From: Labilithrix sp. | Lineage (GTDB): Bacteria > Myxococcota_A > Polyangia > Polyangiales > Polyangiaceae | Direction of reading: 5' to 3' | Assembly (NCBI GenBank): GCA_019637225.1 | Contig: JAHBWC010000073.1 | Span: 1-41,596 of the forward strand | DNA: 41,596 nt | Shown: positions 19,271 to 27,416 of the stretch, piece after piece | Layout of the letters: each line of letters opens with the position of its first letter | Numbering within the stretch: position 1 is the first letter of the stretch | Position numbers and translations under genes: made by a program | Notes under the pieces: model-generated | Told to the model about the DNA's origin: nothing | The model's database searches: none | What the model saw: only the letters and a program-made list of their open reading frames with translations

Positions 19271-19930
19271 ATGAGCCTTCTTTCCGCGCCTTCAGGCGCC
19301 AAGACCCCGGATACCTTCGCCGACGAGGCCGTAGGGCACCTCGACGCCCTCTACGCGGTCGCGTGCAAGCTCACGCGTAACCCCGCCGAAGCCGAAGACC
19401 TCGTCCAGGACACGCTGCTGAAGGCGATGCGTGCGCGCGACCAGTTCCATGCCGGGACCAACCTCAAGGCCTGGCTCTTCCGCATCCTGACGAACACGTT
19501 CATCAACAAGTACCGGCGCGGCGGGCTCGAGCGCTCGGTCCTCGAGGGTCCCGACGCCGATCCCCTCGTCGACGGCTGGGTCAGCGCCTCGACGATGCGC
19601 CAGCTGCGCGATCCGGAGCAGGCGGCGCTGATGCCCATCGTCGAGGGCGAGGTCCAGCGCGCGCTCGACGCGCTCCCGACGGAGTTCAAGATCGCCGTCA
19701 TCCTCTGCGACGTCGAGGAGTTCAGCTACGAGGAGATCGCGCAGATCATGGGGTGCCCGATCGGCACCGTCATGAGCCGCCTCCACCGCGGGCGGAAGCT
19801 CTTGCAGCGTTCTTTGTACAATCACGCGCTGGCACTCGGTATCGTGAAGGGTGAACCGGTGAGTGAGCGCGCGAACGAGCAGCCCGCGGACCTCGCGGCT
19901 TACCGGGCCAAGAGGAGGGCCTCCGCTTGA
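19271..19930 (+). CDS. ECF-family RNA polymerase sigma factor
   Basis: Protein of 219 residues, ATG 19271. Sigma region 2 covers about 20-95 (AVACKLTRNPAEAEDLVQDT, then GTNLKAWLFRILTNTFINKYRR), and sigma region 4 covers about 135-190 (ALDALPTEFKIAVILCDVEE, SYEEIAQIMGCPIGTVMSRLHRGRKLL). The extension between the regions (LEGPDADPLVDGWVS) and the region 2.2 sequence are typical of RpoE/SigR-like stress sigma factors. It is followed with a 4-base overlap by a zinc-finger anti-sigma gene, the classical ECF arrangement. A clear -35/-10 pair of the GGAAC/GTC type is not visible upstream, so autoregulation is unproven. Confidence 0.96.
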   Translation: MSLLSAPSGAKTPDTFADEAVGHLDALYAVACKLTRNPAEAEDLVQDTLLKAMRARDQFHAGTNLKAWLFRILTNTFINKYRRGGLERSVLEGPDADPLVDGWVSASTMRQLRDPEQAALMPIVEGEVQRALDALPTEFKIAVILCDVEEFSYEEIAQIMGCPIGTVMSRLHRGRKLLQRSLYNHALALGIVKGEPVSERANEQPADLAAYRAKRRASA

Positions 19931-20868
19931 TTGGTGCAGTGATTCCTCCAGTGGACCGGGAAACTTCGCGTTGCGGCTCTCTCGCTCGTCTCCTCGGCGC
20001 GCACGCCGACGGCCAGCTCGACGCTGCCAGCACCCTGGAGGTCGACGACCACCTCGGACGGTGCGAAGCGTGCCGTGAGCGGGTCGCGCTCGATCGCGCG
20101 ATCCGCGGCTCGCTCAAGAAGGCCGTGAAGACCACGACGCCCGACGACGTCCGGGCGCGCATGCTCGCCGCCATGGCCGGTCAGAGCGCTCGCGACGCCA
20201 AGCAGCGCGCCGAGACCGCCGCCGCGACCGCCGCCGCCGTCGCGGAGCTCGACGCGGCGAGCAGCGAGCGTGACGGCGAGACCGGCCGGCCGGTGATGCT
20301 CCGGCACTGGCGGACGATGCTCCCGCTCAGCGCCGCCGCCGCGATCGCCCTCGCGTGGGGCTTCGCCGGGCAGCAGCCGATGGCCGTCGCGGACAGCTCC
20401 GCGCGCCTCGGCGCAGGCTTCAGCAACGACGAGCTCGTCAACCAGTTCGTCGACGTCCACCGCCGCCCGATCCGACCCGAGACGCCCGACCCGAAGGAGG
20501 TCCGTGCGTTCGAGCGTGAGGTCGGCGTGCCGGTTCACGTCCCGCAGCTCGAGAAGAACGCGCGGTTCGTCGGCGGCCGGCTCCTGCCCGTCCAGGGCGG
20601 CGAGCGCGCGGCGATGCTCCAGTACGAGGTCGCGCAGGCGAACGGCGGCGTCCAGCGCGTCAGCGTCTTCATCTACGATCCGCGGCGCGTGCAGATCCGC
20701 AGCGCCGAGCAGCTCCCGCCGCGCTCCGTCGGGACCGCGCAGGTCCGCGTCGGTCAGGCGCACGGCTACTCGCTCGCCGTCGCTCAGCACGGCCCCGTCG
20801 GCTACGCGGTCGCGAGCGATCTCGAAGACTCGAGCGCGCAGTACGTGGTCGCCGCGGACCGCGAGTAG
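19927..20868 (+). CDS. Membrane zinc-finger anti-sigma factor
   Basis: Protein of 313 residues starting at TTG 19927, which overlaps the sigma stop (TTGA), so translation is coupled. The N-terminal ZAS domain has the His-x3-Cys-x2-Cys signature as HLGRCEAC (His42, Cys46, Cys49), expected to bind and hold the sigma factor. An Ala-rich linker leads to one membrane helix (about 130-147). The periplasmic part of about 165 residues contains VGVPVHVPQLEKNARFVGGR and AMLQYEVAQANGGVQRVSVF, a pattern seen in the sensor half of RsiW-like anti-sigma factors. Its signal is unknown. The rare TTG start probably keeps anti-sigma output tied to sigma translation. Confidence 0.93.
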   Translation: MIGAVIPPVDRETSRCGSLARLLGAHADGQLDAASTLEVDDHLGRCEACRERVALDRAIRGSLKKAVKTTTPDDVRARMLAAMAGQSARDAKQRAETAAATAAAVAELDAASSERDGETGRPVMLRHWRTMLPLSAAAAIALAWGFAGQQPMAVADSSARLGAGFSNDELVNQFVDVHRRPIRPETPDPKEVRAFEREVGVPVHVPQLEKNARFVGGRLLPVQGGERAAMLQYEVAQANGGVQRVSVFIYDPRRVQIRSAEQLPPRSVGTAQVRVGQAHGYSLAVAQHGPVGYAVASDLEDSSAQYVVAADRE

Positions 20869-21015
20869 ACGCCGGCCGTCCGGGTCGCCGACCCGCCGAG
20901 CTTCTCGTCGCGCGCGGGTCTCGCCGCGCGCCTCGACGGCCTCGCGCGCGCGCCGGCGACTGCGAGTTGCGTGGGGCAGACCGGGCACACTAAGGTGCGT
21001 CGAGAGGTCATCGCC

Positions 21016-21987
21016 ATGCGCTTCGTCTACGTGATGGATCCGATGGATCGGGTGCTCCCCGACAAGGATACGTCGTTCGCGTTCCTGCGCGCCGCGCAGG
21101 GTCGAGGCCACGAGTCGCTCCACTGCGAGCCGCGCGACCTCTACATGCGGAACGGCGACCTCTACGCGCGCGTCCGACAGCTCACGGTGAGCGATGCACC
21201 GCCGCACGCGACCTTCGGCGCGACCTCGGAGATCCGCGTGGCGGACGCCCAGGCCGTGTTCATCCGCAAGGACCCGCCGTTCGACAACATGTACCTGATG
21301 ACGACGCTCTTGCTCGAGCGCGTGCGTGGTCGGACGGTGCTCGTCAACGATCCGCGCGGCCTGCGCGAGGCGAACGAGAAGCTCTACACGCTGAACTTCT
21401 CGCGGTGGATGCCGCGGACGATCGTGACCTCGCACGAGGACGTCATCTTCGACTTCGTCAAGGAGATCGGCGGCACGGGCGTCATCAAGCCGCTCGATCT
21501 CGCCGGGGGCTCGGGCGTGATGATGCTCCGCACCGGCGACAAGAACGCCCGCGCGATCGTGCAGCTCCTCTCCGACGAGGGCCGCCGCCTCGTCATGGTT
21601 CAGGAGTTCATCGCCGACGTCGAGAACGGCGACAAGCGCGTGCTCCTCCTCGGCGGCGAGGTGCTCGGGGCGATCAACCGCGTGCCGCGCTCGGACGATC
21701 TCCGCTCGAACATCCACGTGGGCGGGAGCGTCGAGCCTTACGAGGTCACCGACGTCGAGCGGGCGATCGCCAAGGACCTCGCGCCCCGGCTCGCGACCGA
21801 CGGCCTCGTCTTCGTCGGGCTCGACGTCATCGGCGGCAAGCTCACCGAGGTCAACGTCACCTCGCCCACGGGCATCCAGCAGATGAGCGAGCATCACGGG
21901 CGCGACCTCGCGGTCGACGTGATCCAGTGGGTGGAGCGCGCGACGGAGGACTTCCGGCCCGCCATGAAGAGCATCCCCGGTTACTGA
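21016..21987 (+). CDS. gshB: Glutathione synthetase
   Basis: ATP-grasp ligase of 323 residues joining gamma-glutamylcysteine and glycine, cytoplasmic. The start ATG 21016 (MRFVYVMDPMDRVLPDKDTSF) has GAGAGG upstream and matches the GshB N-terminus (MDP..... KDSTF-type). Other landmarks are the DPPFDNMYLMTT segment, VNDPRGLREANEKLYTLNF, IKPLDLAGGSGV in the ATP-binding lid, RVLLLGGEVLGAINRVP and the metal-binding NVTSPTGIQQ. Length is close to E. coli GshB (about 316). It is followed 3 bases later by an FHA-protein gene, an unusual partner. Confidence 0.97.
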   Translation: MRFVYVMDPMDRVLPDKDTSFAFLRAAQGRGHESLHCEPRDLYMRNGDLYARVRQLTVSDAPPHATFGATSEIRVADAQAVFIRKDPPFDNMYLMTTLLLERVRGRTVLVNDPRGLREANEKLYTLNFSRWMPRTIVTSHEDVIFDFVKEIGGTGVIKPLDLAGGSGVMMLRTGDKNARAIVQLLSDEGRRLVMVQEFIADVENGDKRVLLLGGEVLGAINRVPRSDDLRSNIHVGGSVEPYEVTDVERAIAKDLAPRLATDGLVFVGLDVIGGKLTEVNVTSPTGIQQMSEHHGRDLAVDVIQWVERATEDFRPAMKSIPGY

Positions 21988-21990
21988 TCG

Positions 21991-23004
21991 ATGCCGGTCA
22001 CCGTCGTCGTCCGATCCGCGAGCGGCGGCGAGGCTCCGTCGCTCACCTTCGACGGTGGACGCATCGTCATCGGACGGAGCGACGGCTCGGACGTCCGCCT
22101 GCCCGATCCCAGCGTGAGCCTGCGCCACGCGAGCATCCGCGCGCAGGGCGCCGAATACGCGCTCGTCGACGAGGGCAGCACCAACGGGACGTGGGTGGGC
22201 GGCGTGAAGCTCGGCCCGCACACGCCGCGGCTCGTGAAATCGGGCGATCTCGTCCGCGTCGGGCGCGTCTGGCTCGAGCTCGTCGTCGGGCACAAGGCCC
22301 CGACGCCCGATCTCGGGCTCGCCACGCGCGACCTCGCCCTCGCGCTGGTCCGCAACGCGATGGACGCGATGGGCGACGACACACGCGCGGTCGTCCGCGT
22401 CGCCGAGGGCCCCGACATGGGCGCCGACCTCCGCCTCGTCGAGGAGGGCCGCGACTACGTCATCGGCCGCGCGGAGGGCTGCGATCTGCCGCTCGCCGAC
22501 GAGGACGCCTCACGCGAGCACGCCGCCGTCGTCCGGCGCGGCGCGCAGATCCTCCTCCGCGACCTCGGCTCGCGCAACGGCGTCTACCTCGGCGACGCGC
22601 GCCTCGGCCCCGAGCGCGAGGTCGTCTGGCGCCCGCCGACCATGGCCCGCGTCGGCGCCTCCGTCCTCGCGCTCGACGAGCCGGTCAGCCTCGCGCTCGC
22701 CGAGCTCGAGGCCGCAGCCGACGAACCCCTCCCCGACGCCGAAGCACCTCCCGAGCCCCCTCCGTCGACCGCCGCCCCCTCCAGCACCGCCGCCGCCCAC
22801 GCGCCCCCCGCGAGCGCCGAGCCCCCCGGATCCCGCATCTCGGCCCACGCCGACGCCCCCATCGCCGAAATCGCATCCCGCACCGCCCCCACGGTGATCC
22901 GTCGCCCACGCCGCGTCTGGACCGCCGCCGACGTGATGGTCGTCACGATCGCGGTAGCCGTCATCAGCGCAAGCATCGCCGGCCTCGTCTGGGTCCTACG
23001 CTAG
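21991..23004 (+). CDS. Double-FHA-domain protein with C-terminal membrane anchor
   Basis: Protein of 337 residues, ATG 21991. FHA domain 1 lies at about 20-100 (IVIGRSDGSDVRLPD, SLRHASI, DEGSTNGTWVGG) and FHA domain 2 at about 145-230 (YVIGRAEGCDLPLAD, SREHAAV, DLGSRNGVYLGD). Both keep the Gly-Arg, Ser-x-x-His and Asn-Gly residues that contact phosphothreonine. A long Pro/Ala/Ser linker (about 235-300) precedes one helix (about 312-332) at the C-terminus, so it is a tail-anchored inner-membrane protein facing the cytoplasm. FHA domains bind phosphothreonine made by Ser/Thr kinases such as the one at 24.7-26.6 kb; that pairing is inference. Confidence 0.93.
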   Translation: MPVTVVVRSASGGEAPSLTFDGGRIVIGRSDGSDVRLPDPSVSLRHASIRAQGAEYALVDEGSTNGTWVGGVKLGPHTPRLVKSGDLVRVGRVWLELVVGHKAPTPDLGLATRDLALALVRNAMDAMGDDTRAVVRVAEGPDMGADLRLVEEGRDYVIGRAEGCDLPLADEDASREHAAVVRRGAQILLRDLGSRNGVYLGDARLGPEREVVWRPPTMARVGASVLALDEPVSLALAELEAAADEPLPDAEAPPEPPPSTAAPSSTAAAHAPPASAEPPGSRISAHADAPIAEIASRTAPTVIRRPRRVWTAADVMVVTIAVAVISASIAGLVWVLR

Positions 23005-23025
23005 ACGCATCCCCCAACCGCCCGG

Positions 23026-23085
23026 CTCTCACTCTCGCTCTCGCTCTCGCTCTCGCCCGTGCCCGTGCCCGTGCCCGTGCCCGTG
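23026..23085. repeat. Two adjoining hexanucleotide tandem repeats
   Basis: Five copies of CTCTCG (the first as CTCTCA; 23026-23055) run straight into five copies of CCCGTG (23056-23085). They lie in the gap between convergent genes and are not coding. Such perfect arrays are candidates for slippage. Confidence 0.9.
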
Positions 23086-23102
23086 CCCGAAATCGGGCAC
23101 GG
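23081..23102. terminator. Strong hairpin between convergent genes, possible bidirectional terminator
   Basis: A perfect 10-base inverted repeat, CCGTGCCCGA and TCGGGCACGG, is separated by AA, so at least 8 pairs can form around a small loop. It uses the last CCCGTG unit as its left arm. It lacks a T-run, so it is not a canonical intrinsic terminator, but its position between the FHA and rhodanese-like stops suits transcript-end protection. Confidence 0.4.
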
Positions 23103-23121
23103 CAACCGCAGCACGCCGCCC

Positions 23122-23200
23122 CCCCTTACTCGCCAACCACCCCGCCCTCCCCCTTCTCGCCGACCACCCGCCCTCCCCCTACTCGCCGACCACCCCACCC
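23122..23200 (-). repeat. Imperfect tandem copies of the 3' end of the rhodanese-like gene
   Basis: Three imperfect 26-27 base units share TACTCGCCGACCACCCC or close variants. The last unit (from about 23175) holds the final codons GGVVGE and stop (23179) of the minus-strand gene; the other two lie just beyond the stop. It looks like local duplication of the gene terminus. Confidence 0.65.
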
Positions 23201-24582
23201 AACGTCACCTCGACGCGCTCCTCCCCATGGAACGTCACGTCGTAAATCGGCAACCCCTTCGCCAGCGCCCCGAGCGTCCTCCCAAGCTGAAGCCCCCCGA
23301 GCCGCTCCATCTCGACGTGCAGCTCGCTCGCATCGAGCGCCCCGCCCGTGACGTCGGTCTGCATCGCGAGAAAATGCGCGAGCTGCTCACGCAGGTACGA
23401 CGTCACGCGCGGGTGATGAACGAAGACCTGCGCGCCGCCGACCGCGGGCGAGACCAGCGGGATGCGCGAGAACGGCATCATCGGCCCGGCGATGCGAACG
23501 TTGATGACGGCGCGCTCGGTGTGCCCGCCCGCGAGCGCGACGACCTCGAGCTCCGGCGCTCCCTCCCACCGCTTCTGGTGGAAGCTGCGGAGGACCGCGG
23601 CGACGAGCGCCTCGCGCGTGTCGTACTCCTTCGATCGGGTCAGCGCGAGCCGAAGGTGCCCGCACCCGATGTGGCTCGGCTCGAGCGAGTGCTCGAGCAG
23701 CGCGGTCCGGACCTCCCGCGGCGGTGACGCGAGGAACCGCCGCCACTCGAGCGCCTCGTTGACGTCGGAGAGGAAGCCCTCGAACCGCGGGTCGGCGCGC
23801 ATCGCCTTGATGGCGACGTTCGAGGCGTCCACGTCGGTGTGCATGTAGAAGCGCCCGAAGACGTCGAGCCGTCGCGCCAGTAGCGTGCCGACCTCGGCCT
23901 CGGAGAGATCGCGCCGGAGCATCTTCTCGAGCGCGCGGAGCCCGACGAGCAGCTCGCCCGCGTCGCCGCCGGGGCTGCCGACGACGCCGCTGTCGTCGCG
24001 CCCGTCGACGCACGAGACGAGGCCGCGGACGAGCAGCGCGGGGAGCTTGATCCACCGGACCGAGAGGCGATCGCCGACGTGCTTCTGCACGTGCGCGGCG
24101 GTGACGTCCTCGGACGGCGGCTCGAGGACGGCGTCGTTCGACCTCAGCTGATCCTCGCGGTCGAGGATCGACGGATCGCGCGTCGTCGAATAGCCGAGGT
24201 CGCGCCACGACATGAGGCCGCCGACCATGAACGCGACGAAGCGCATCCCTCTCTTGGCGAGCATCGCGGCCGCGTCGTGCGAGCGCTCTTCGCCGCCCGA
24301 GATCAAGATGACGGGCTCGTCGCGGTCGACGCGGTCGACGAGCCCCGCGACGCGGTCGAGCGGGATCCAGTCGGAGCCCGGGATGTAGCCGAGCGCGCCG
24401 GTCAGCTCGTCCGCGGCGCGCACGTCGATGATGCGGACCCTGCGCCCCTGCTTGGCGGTGAAATCGGCCGTCACGAAGGGGACGCCGCTCGGCGTCCTCT
24501 TCAGGTTGGCGACCCAGTTCACGCGGAACATCCGCTCCGGCTGCGGAACGGCCCCGATCGGAGGGATCAACGAGTCGGTCAT
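23179..24582 (-). CDS. Rhodanese-like domain fused to a beta-carbonic-anhydrase-like domain
   Basis: Protein of 467 residues, ATG 24582. Residues 45-135 are a rhodanese fold (RVRIIDVRAADELTGALGYI, then FVAFMVGGLMSWRDLGY), but the active-site loop reads ISGGEERS where an active rhodanese has Cys, so sulfurtransferase activity is unlikely. Residues about 175-330 resemble beta-carbonic anhydrase: VSCVDGRD provides the Cys-x-Asp-x-Arg motif (Cys191, Asp193, Arg195), and EPSHIGCGHLRLAL aligns with the His...Cys zinc segment. In it His304/Cys307 or His309 could be ligands, but the usual His-x-x-Cys register is disturbed and the spacing is longer. About 130 more residues follow without a known motif. 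No signal peptide. Co-directional with the kinase gene 79 bases upstream. Confidence 0.8.
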   Translation of the reverse strand: MTDSLIPPIGAVPQPERMFRVNWVANLKRTPSGVPFVTADFTAKQGRRVRIIDVRAADELTGALGYIPGSDWIPLDRVAGLVDRVDRDEPVILISGGEERSHDAAAMLAKRGMRFVAFMVGGLMSWRDLGYSTTRDPSILDREDQLRSNDAVLEPPSEDVTAAHVQKHVGDRLSVRWIKLPALLVRGLVSCVDGRDDSGVVGSPGGDAGELLVGLRALEKMLRRDLSEAEVGTLLARRLDVFGRFYMHTDVDASNVAIKAMRADPRFEGFLSDVNEALEWRRFLASPPREVRTALLEHSLEPSHIGCGHLRLALTRSKEYDTREALVAAVLRSFHQKRWEGAPELEVVALAGGHTERAVINVRIAGPMMPFSRIPLVSPAVGGAQVFVHHPRVTSYLREQLAHFLAMQTDVTGGALDASELHVEMERLGGLQLGRTLGALAKGLPIYDVTFHGEERVEVTLGGVVGE

Positions 24583-24661
24583 CCAGACGAGACCATACCC
24601 TCAGTGCCGCGCCGAGTGGACCCTCGAAGACGGGCGCCTGCGCAACCCGCGGGCCGCAGCG

Positions 24662-26584
24662 CTATTTCATCGGAGGCGGAGGTTCGCTGCTCGTCAGGGC
24701 AGGGATCGTCCCCGAGTCCTCGTTCGCCGCCGGCGGCCTCTTCGCGCGCCGCTCGTACGCGGTCGCGAGGCCTTCGGTCGGGATCGCCGCGAGCATCGCC
24801 TCGAGCTCCTCGGCGCTCTTCGGCCGGTCGCCGATCCGCTTCTTCAGGCACTTCATCACGACCTGATCGAGCGCGTCCGGCAGGTCGAGGTCGGGGCGAC
24901 GCTGCCGCATCGGGACCGGGATCTGCCGCTGGTGGAGGTCGAGCAGCTCGCGGCGGCTCTGCGCGATGATCGGCAGCTCGCCCGTGAGCGCCTCGTACAT
25001 GAGCACGCCGAACGCGTAGATGTCCGTCTGGGCGACGACGTTCGCGCCGATGCACTGCTCCGGCGCCATGTACTCGGGCGTTCCGAGCGTGTAGCCGGCC
25101 TGCGTGAGCGACTCGGCGGTCGTGAGCTTGCTCATGCCGAAGTCGAGGACCTTCGGCGTGCCGTCGTCGCACAGGAAGATGTTGCCCGGCTTGAGGTCGC
25201 GGTGAACCACGCCCTTCTTGTGCGCCCCGGCGAGCGCGCGGCAGACGCCGATGAAGACGGGGAGCGCGAAGCCCGGCGCGACGATGTGGTCGCGCGAGAG
25301 CTTGTCGGCGAGCGAGCGCCCGTGCAGACGCTCCATGACGACGTACATCGAGCCGTCGGGCATCTGATCGAGATCGTGCACGCGGCAGACGTTGATGTTG
25401 TCGATGTTGACCTGGATGTACGCCTCGCGCCGCAGGCGCGCGATCTCGCCGCCGTCGCGGGCGGCCGCGCCGCGGAGGACCTTCACGGCGACCTCGTGGC
25501 CGAGCGTGGTGTGCTCGGCGGCGTAGACGACGCCGATGCCTCCGGAGCCGATCTTCTTGCCGATGCGGTACTTGCCGCCGAGCACGGTGCCCGTGAGCTC
25601 GCCCGGCAGCGCGGTGTTCGTCGCCTCTCCGCGGAGATCGAGGCCGCGCTCGAGCGCCGCGATGCGGTTCTTCTCGAAGACGCGGCCCGACGCCTCCGTC
25701 TTCGACCGATCCCACATCCGGGCGGCGCCGGCGCCGAGCGCTCCGGCGATGACCGCGCCGATCGCGCCCGCCGCCCAGCCGCCCGCGACGCCGATCGCGC
25801 CGCCGGAGGCCACCGCGGCGGCGGCCGCGGCGAGCGCCGTCGTGTTCTTGGTCGCAGGGAGATCCCACTCGACGAGGTAGGCGCAGCAGTCGTCGCCCTT
25901 GGCGATGCACTTCTCGTGACCGACGCGCGCGTCCGGCAGGCCCCAGATGCGCGGGACCGCGGAGAGCTCGCCTTCGCGCGCGGCGCAGAAGAGCGCCTCG
26001 GCCTCGGGATCCGGCTTATCGCCGTCGTCGTAGCCGTCGGAGCGCGGGCGGTAGACGAGGCGGACGGCGCGAACCGATCCCTTGTCCCTCGGGAGCCTCT
26101 TCGCGGCGTCGGCCAGCTCGGCGGCCGTGTCGGACGTGTCGCCCGGCTCGGCGGGCTTCTTCGCCGCGTCGCCGCCGGAGCCGAGCTCGAAGTCCCACGA
26201 TCCGACGCGCGTGACCTCGCGCGCGTTGTCGGCGAGGTAGACGTAAGCGTCGACGGGGTGCTCGGCGGAGCGGAGCATCCGCACGTGAGCGCCGAGCGCC
26301 TCGGCGTTCGTGACCCACTCGCCGCGACGGCGGAGCGCGTCGACGCTCCCGAGCGTCTCGCAGATCGCCCGCAACGCCTTGCGCGCGGCGTGGGTGCTCA
26401 CCCACCCGGTCTCGTTGTCGACCATCGAGGGATCGATGCCGGCGTTCGCGAGGATCGTGCGGACGGCGCGGTCGCCCTTCTCGGAGCGGATCCGGAGGAG
26501 GTACGTCTTCAGGATCGAGGCGCGAAGCTCCTCTTTCCCGCCCTGACGCACGGCGCCCCTGGGCAACTCCGACGCGTTGCTCAT
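24662..26584 (-). CDS. Ser/Thr protein kinase with N-terminal V4R-like sensor domain
   Basis: Protein of 640 residues. Residues 15-240 form a sensor region ending in VGHEKCIAKGDDCCAYLVEW, the Cys-rich end typical of 4-vinyl-reductase (V4R) and related heme/ligand-binding domains; Cys200, His223, Cys226 and Cys233/234 could bind metal. A hydrophobic Ala/Gly stretch (about 248-290) is one or two membrane helices. The kinase domain (340-610) is complete: GSGGIGVVY loop, Lys368, Glu387, HRDLKPGN (461-468), DFG (481-483) and APEQ (507-510), with a Thr-rich activation loop. The sensor is probably cytoplasmic because there is no signal peptide. Target unknown; FHA proteins such as the one at 22-23 kb are natural readers. 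Confidence 0.94.
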   Translation of the reverse strand: MSNASELPRGAVRQGGKEELRASILKTYLLRIRSEKGDRAVRTILANAGIDPSMVDNETGWVSTHAARKALRAICETLGSVDALRRRGEWVTNAEALGAHVRMLRSAEHPVDAYVYLADNAREVTRVGSWDFELGSGGDAAKKPAEPGDTSDTAAELADAAKRLPRDKGSVRAVRLVYRPRSDGYDDGDKPDPEAEALFCAAREGELSAVPRIWGLPDARVGHEKCIAKGDDCCAYLVEWDLPATKNTTALAAAAAAVASGGAIGVAGGWAAGAIGAVIAGALGAGAARMWDRSKTEASGRVFEKNRIAALERGLDLRGEATNTALPGELTGTVLGGKYRIGKKIGSGGIGVVYAAEHTTLGHEVAVKVLRGAAARDGGEIARLRREAYIQVNIDNINVCRVHDLDQMPDGSMYVVMERLHGRSLADKLSRDHIVAPGFALPVFIGVCRALAGAHKKGVVHRDLKPGNIFLCDDGTPKVLDFGMSKLTTAESLTQAGYTLGTPEYMAPEQCIGANVVAQTDIYAFGVLMYEALTGELPIIAQSRRELLDLHQRQIPVPMRQRRPDLDLPDALDQVVMKCLKKRIGDRPKSAEELEAMLAAIPTEGLATAYERRAKRPPAANEDSGTIPALTSSEPPPPMK

Positions 26585-26684
26585 TCGAGATGGAGGGTAT
26601 ACGAGCCAGAAGCGGCGGAGAAGCCCCGCCGCCTCCCCGCCGCGCCTCGCTCGAGCTCGACCTCGCGGAGAGCCCTGCCGGCGC

Positions 26685-27398
26685 TCAAACGTTGGTCATG
26701 ACCTCGAGCCCAGGGGCCGCGGACGGGAGGTTCCGGAGCTCGTCGAGCATCCCTGCCGGCCCCGCGCCGAAGACCAGCCCCGCGGTCACGAGGCCCTCGC
26801 GCGCGTCCGCGGCGAGCACCGCCTGGACGTAGCCGGTCGCGCGCCGCGCGGCGCCGAGGGTCGCACGATCGTCGAGCTCCGGCCGCGACAGGCACAAAAC
26901 GACGCGGACGCCCGCGTTCATCCAGCCGACGACCTCGCTCTCGAGCGCCACGTCGCCCGCAGTGCGAGCGCCGATGTACACGCTCGTCGAACGGCTCTCG
27001 CGCCGCGCGATGCGATCCCGGAGGATCGGGCGCGTCACGGCGAGCGCGCTCCCCGCCACCGCCACGACGAGCGCGCGGCCCGCCGCCTGCTCGAGCGGAA
27101 AACCGGCGCCGAGCGGCCCGACGACATCGAACACCGTGCCTTCGGGTGAGCCCGTCAGCGCGTCGGACGCGCCGCCGCTCGTGCGCACGAGCAGCTCCCA
27201 AGACGGCGCGCCGATCTCGCCGGCGAGCACGAAGTAGCCGTTCGCCTCGGCCCGGACCTCGATGTACTGGCCGGGAGCGCGGTACGCCTGCGCATGAGCG
27301 CGTGCCGGAGTGAGCGTGACGAGGTGGAGCCCCGCGCCCGACTCACGCCGTGCCGTGAGGACGGCCGGAAACGACGAAGTGCGGGAGGAATCGGGCAT
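26685..27398 (-). CDS. Ferredoxin-NADP-reductase-like FAD/NAD(P)-binding oxidoreductase
   Basis: Protein of 237 residues. The first half is a beta-barrel flavin domain with YRAPGQYIEVRAEANGYFVLAG and the VGPLGAGFPL turn. The second is a nucleotide-binding Rossmann domain starting ALVVAVAGSALAVTRPILRD and ending LVFGAGPAGMLDELR. The size and order fit the PyrK/HydG-type branch of the FNR superfamily, but the C-terminal Cys cluster that holds the [2Fe-2S] of PyrK is absent, so it is probably a flavin-only enzyme. Electron partner and substrate are not indicated by the neighbours. The TPR gene ends 18 bases upstream, so they may be co-transcribed. Confidence 0.87.
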   Translation of the reverse strand: MPDSSRTSSFPAVLTARRESGAGLHLVTLTPARAHAQAYRAPGQYIEVRAEANGYFVLAGEIGAPSWELLVRTSGGASDALTGSPEGTVFDVVGPLGAGFPLEQAAGRALVVAVAGSALAVTRPILRDRIARRESRSTSVYIGARTAGDVALESEVVGWMNAGVRVVLCLSRPELDDRATLGAARRATGYVQAVLAADAREGLVTAGLVFGAGPAGMLDELRNLPSAAPGLEVMTNV

Positions 27399-27416
27399 CG
27401 CGCCCCGAGAGCTTGC

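Noticed and set aside
19900..22293. 797-codon minus-strand frame opposite the anti-sigma and gshB genes
   Set aside because: It spans several well-supported genes on the other strand and has no recognisable domain.
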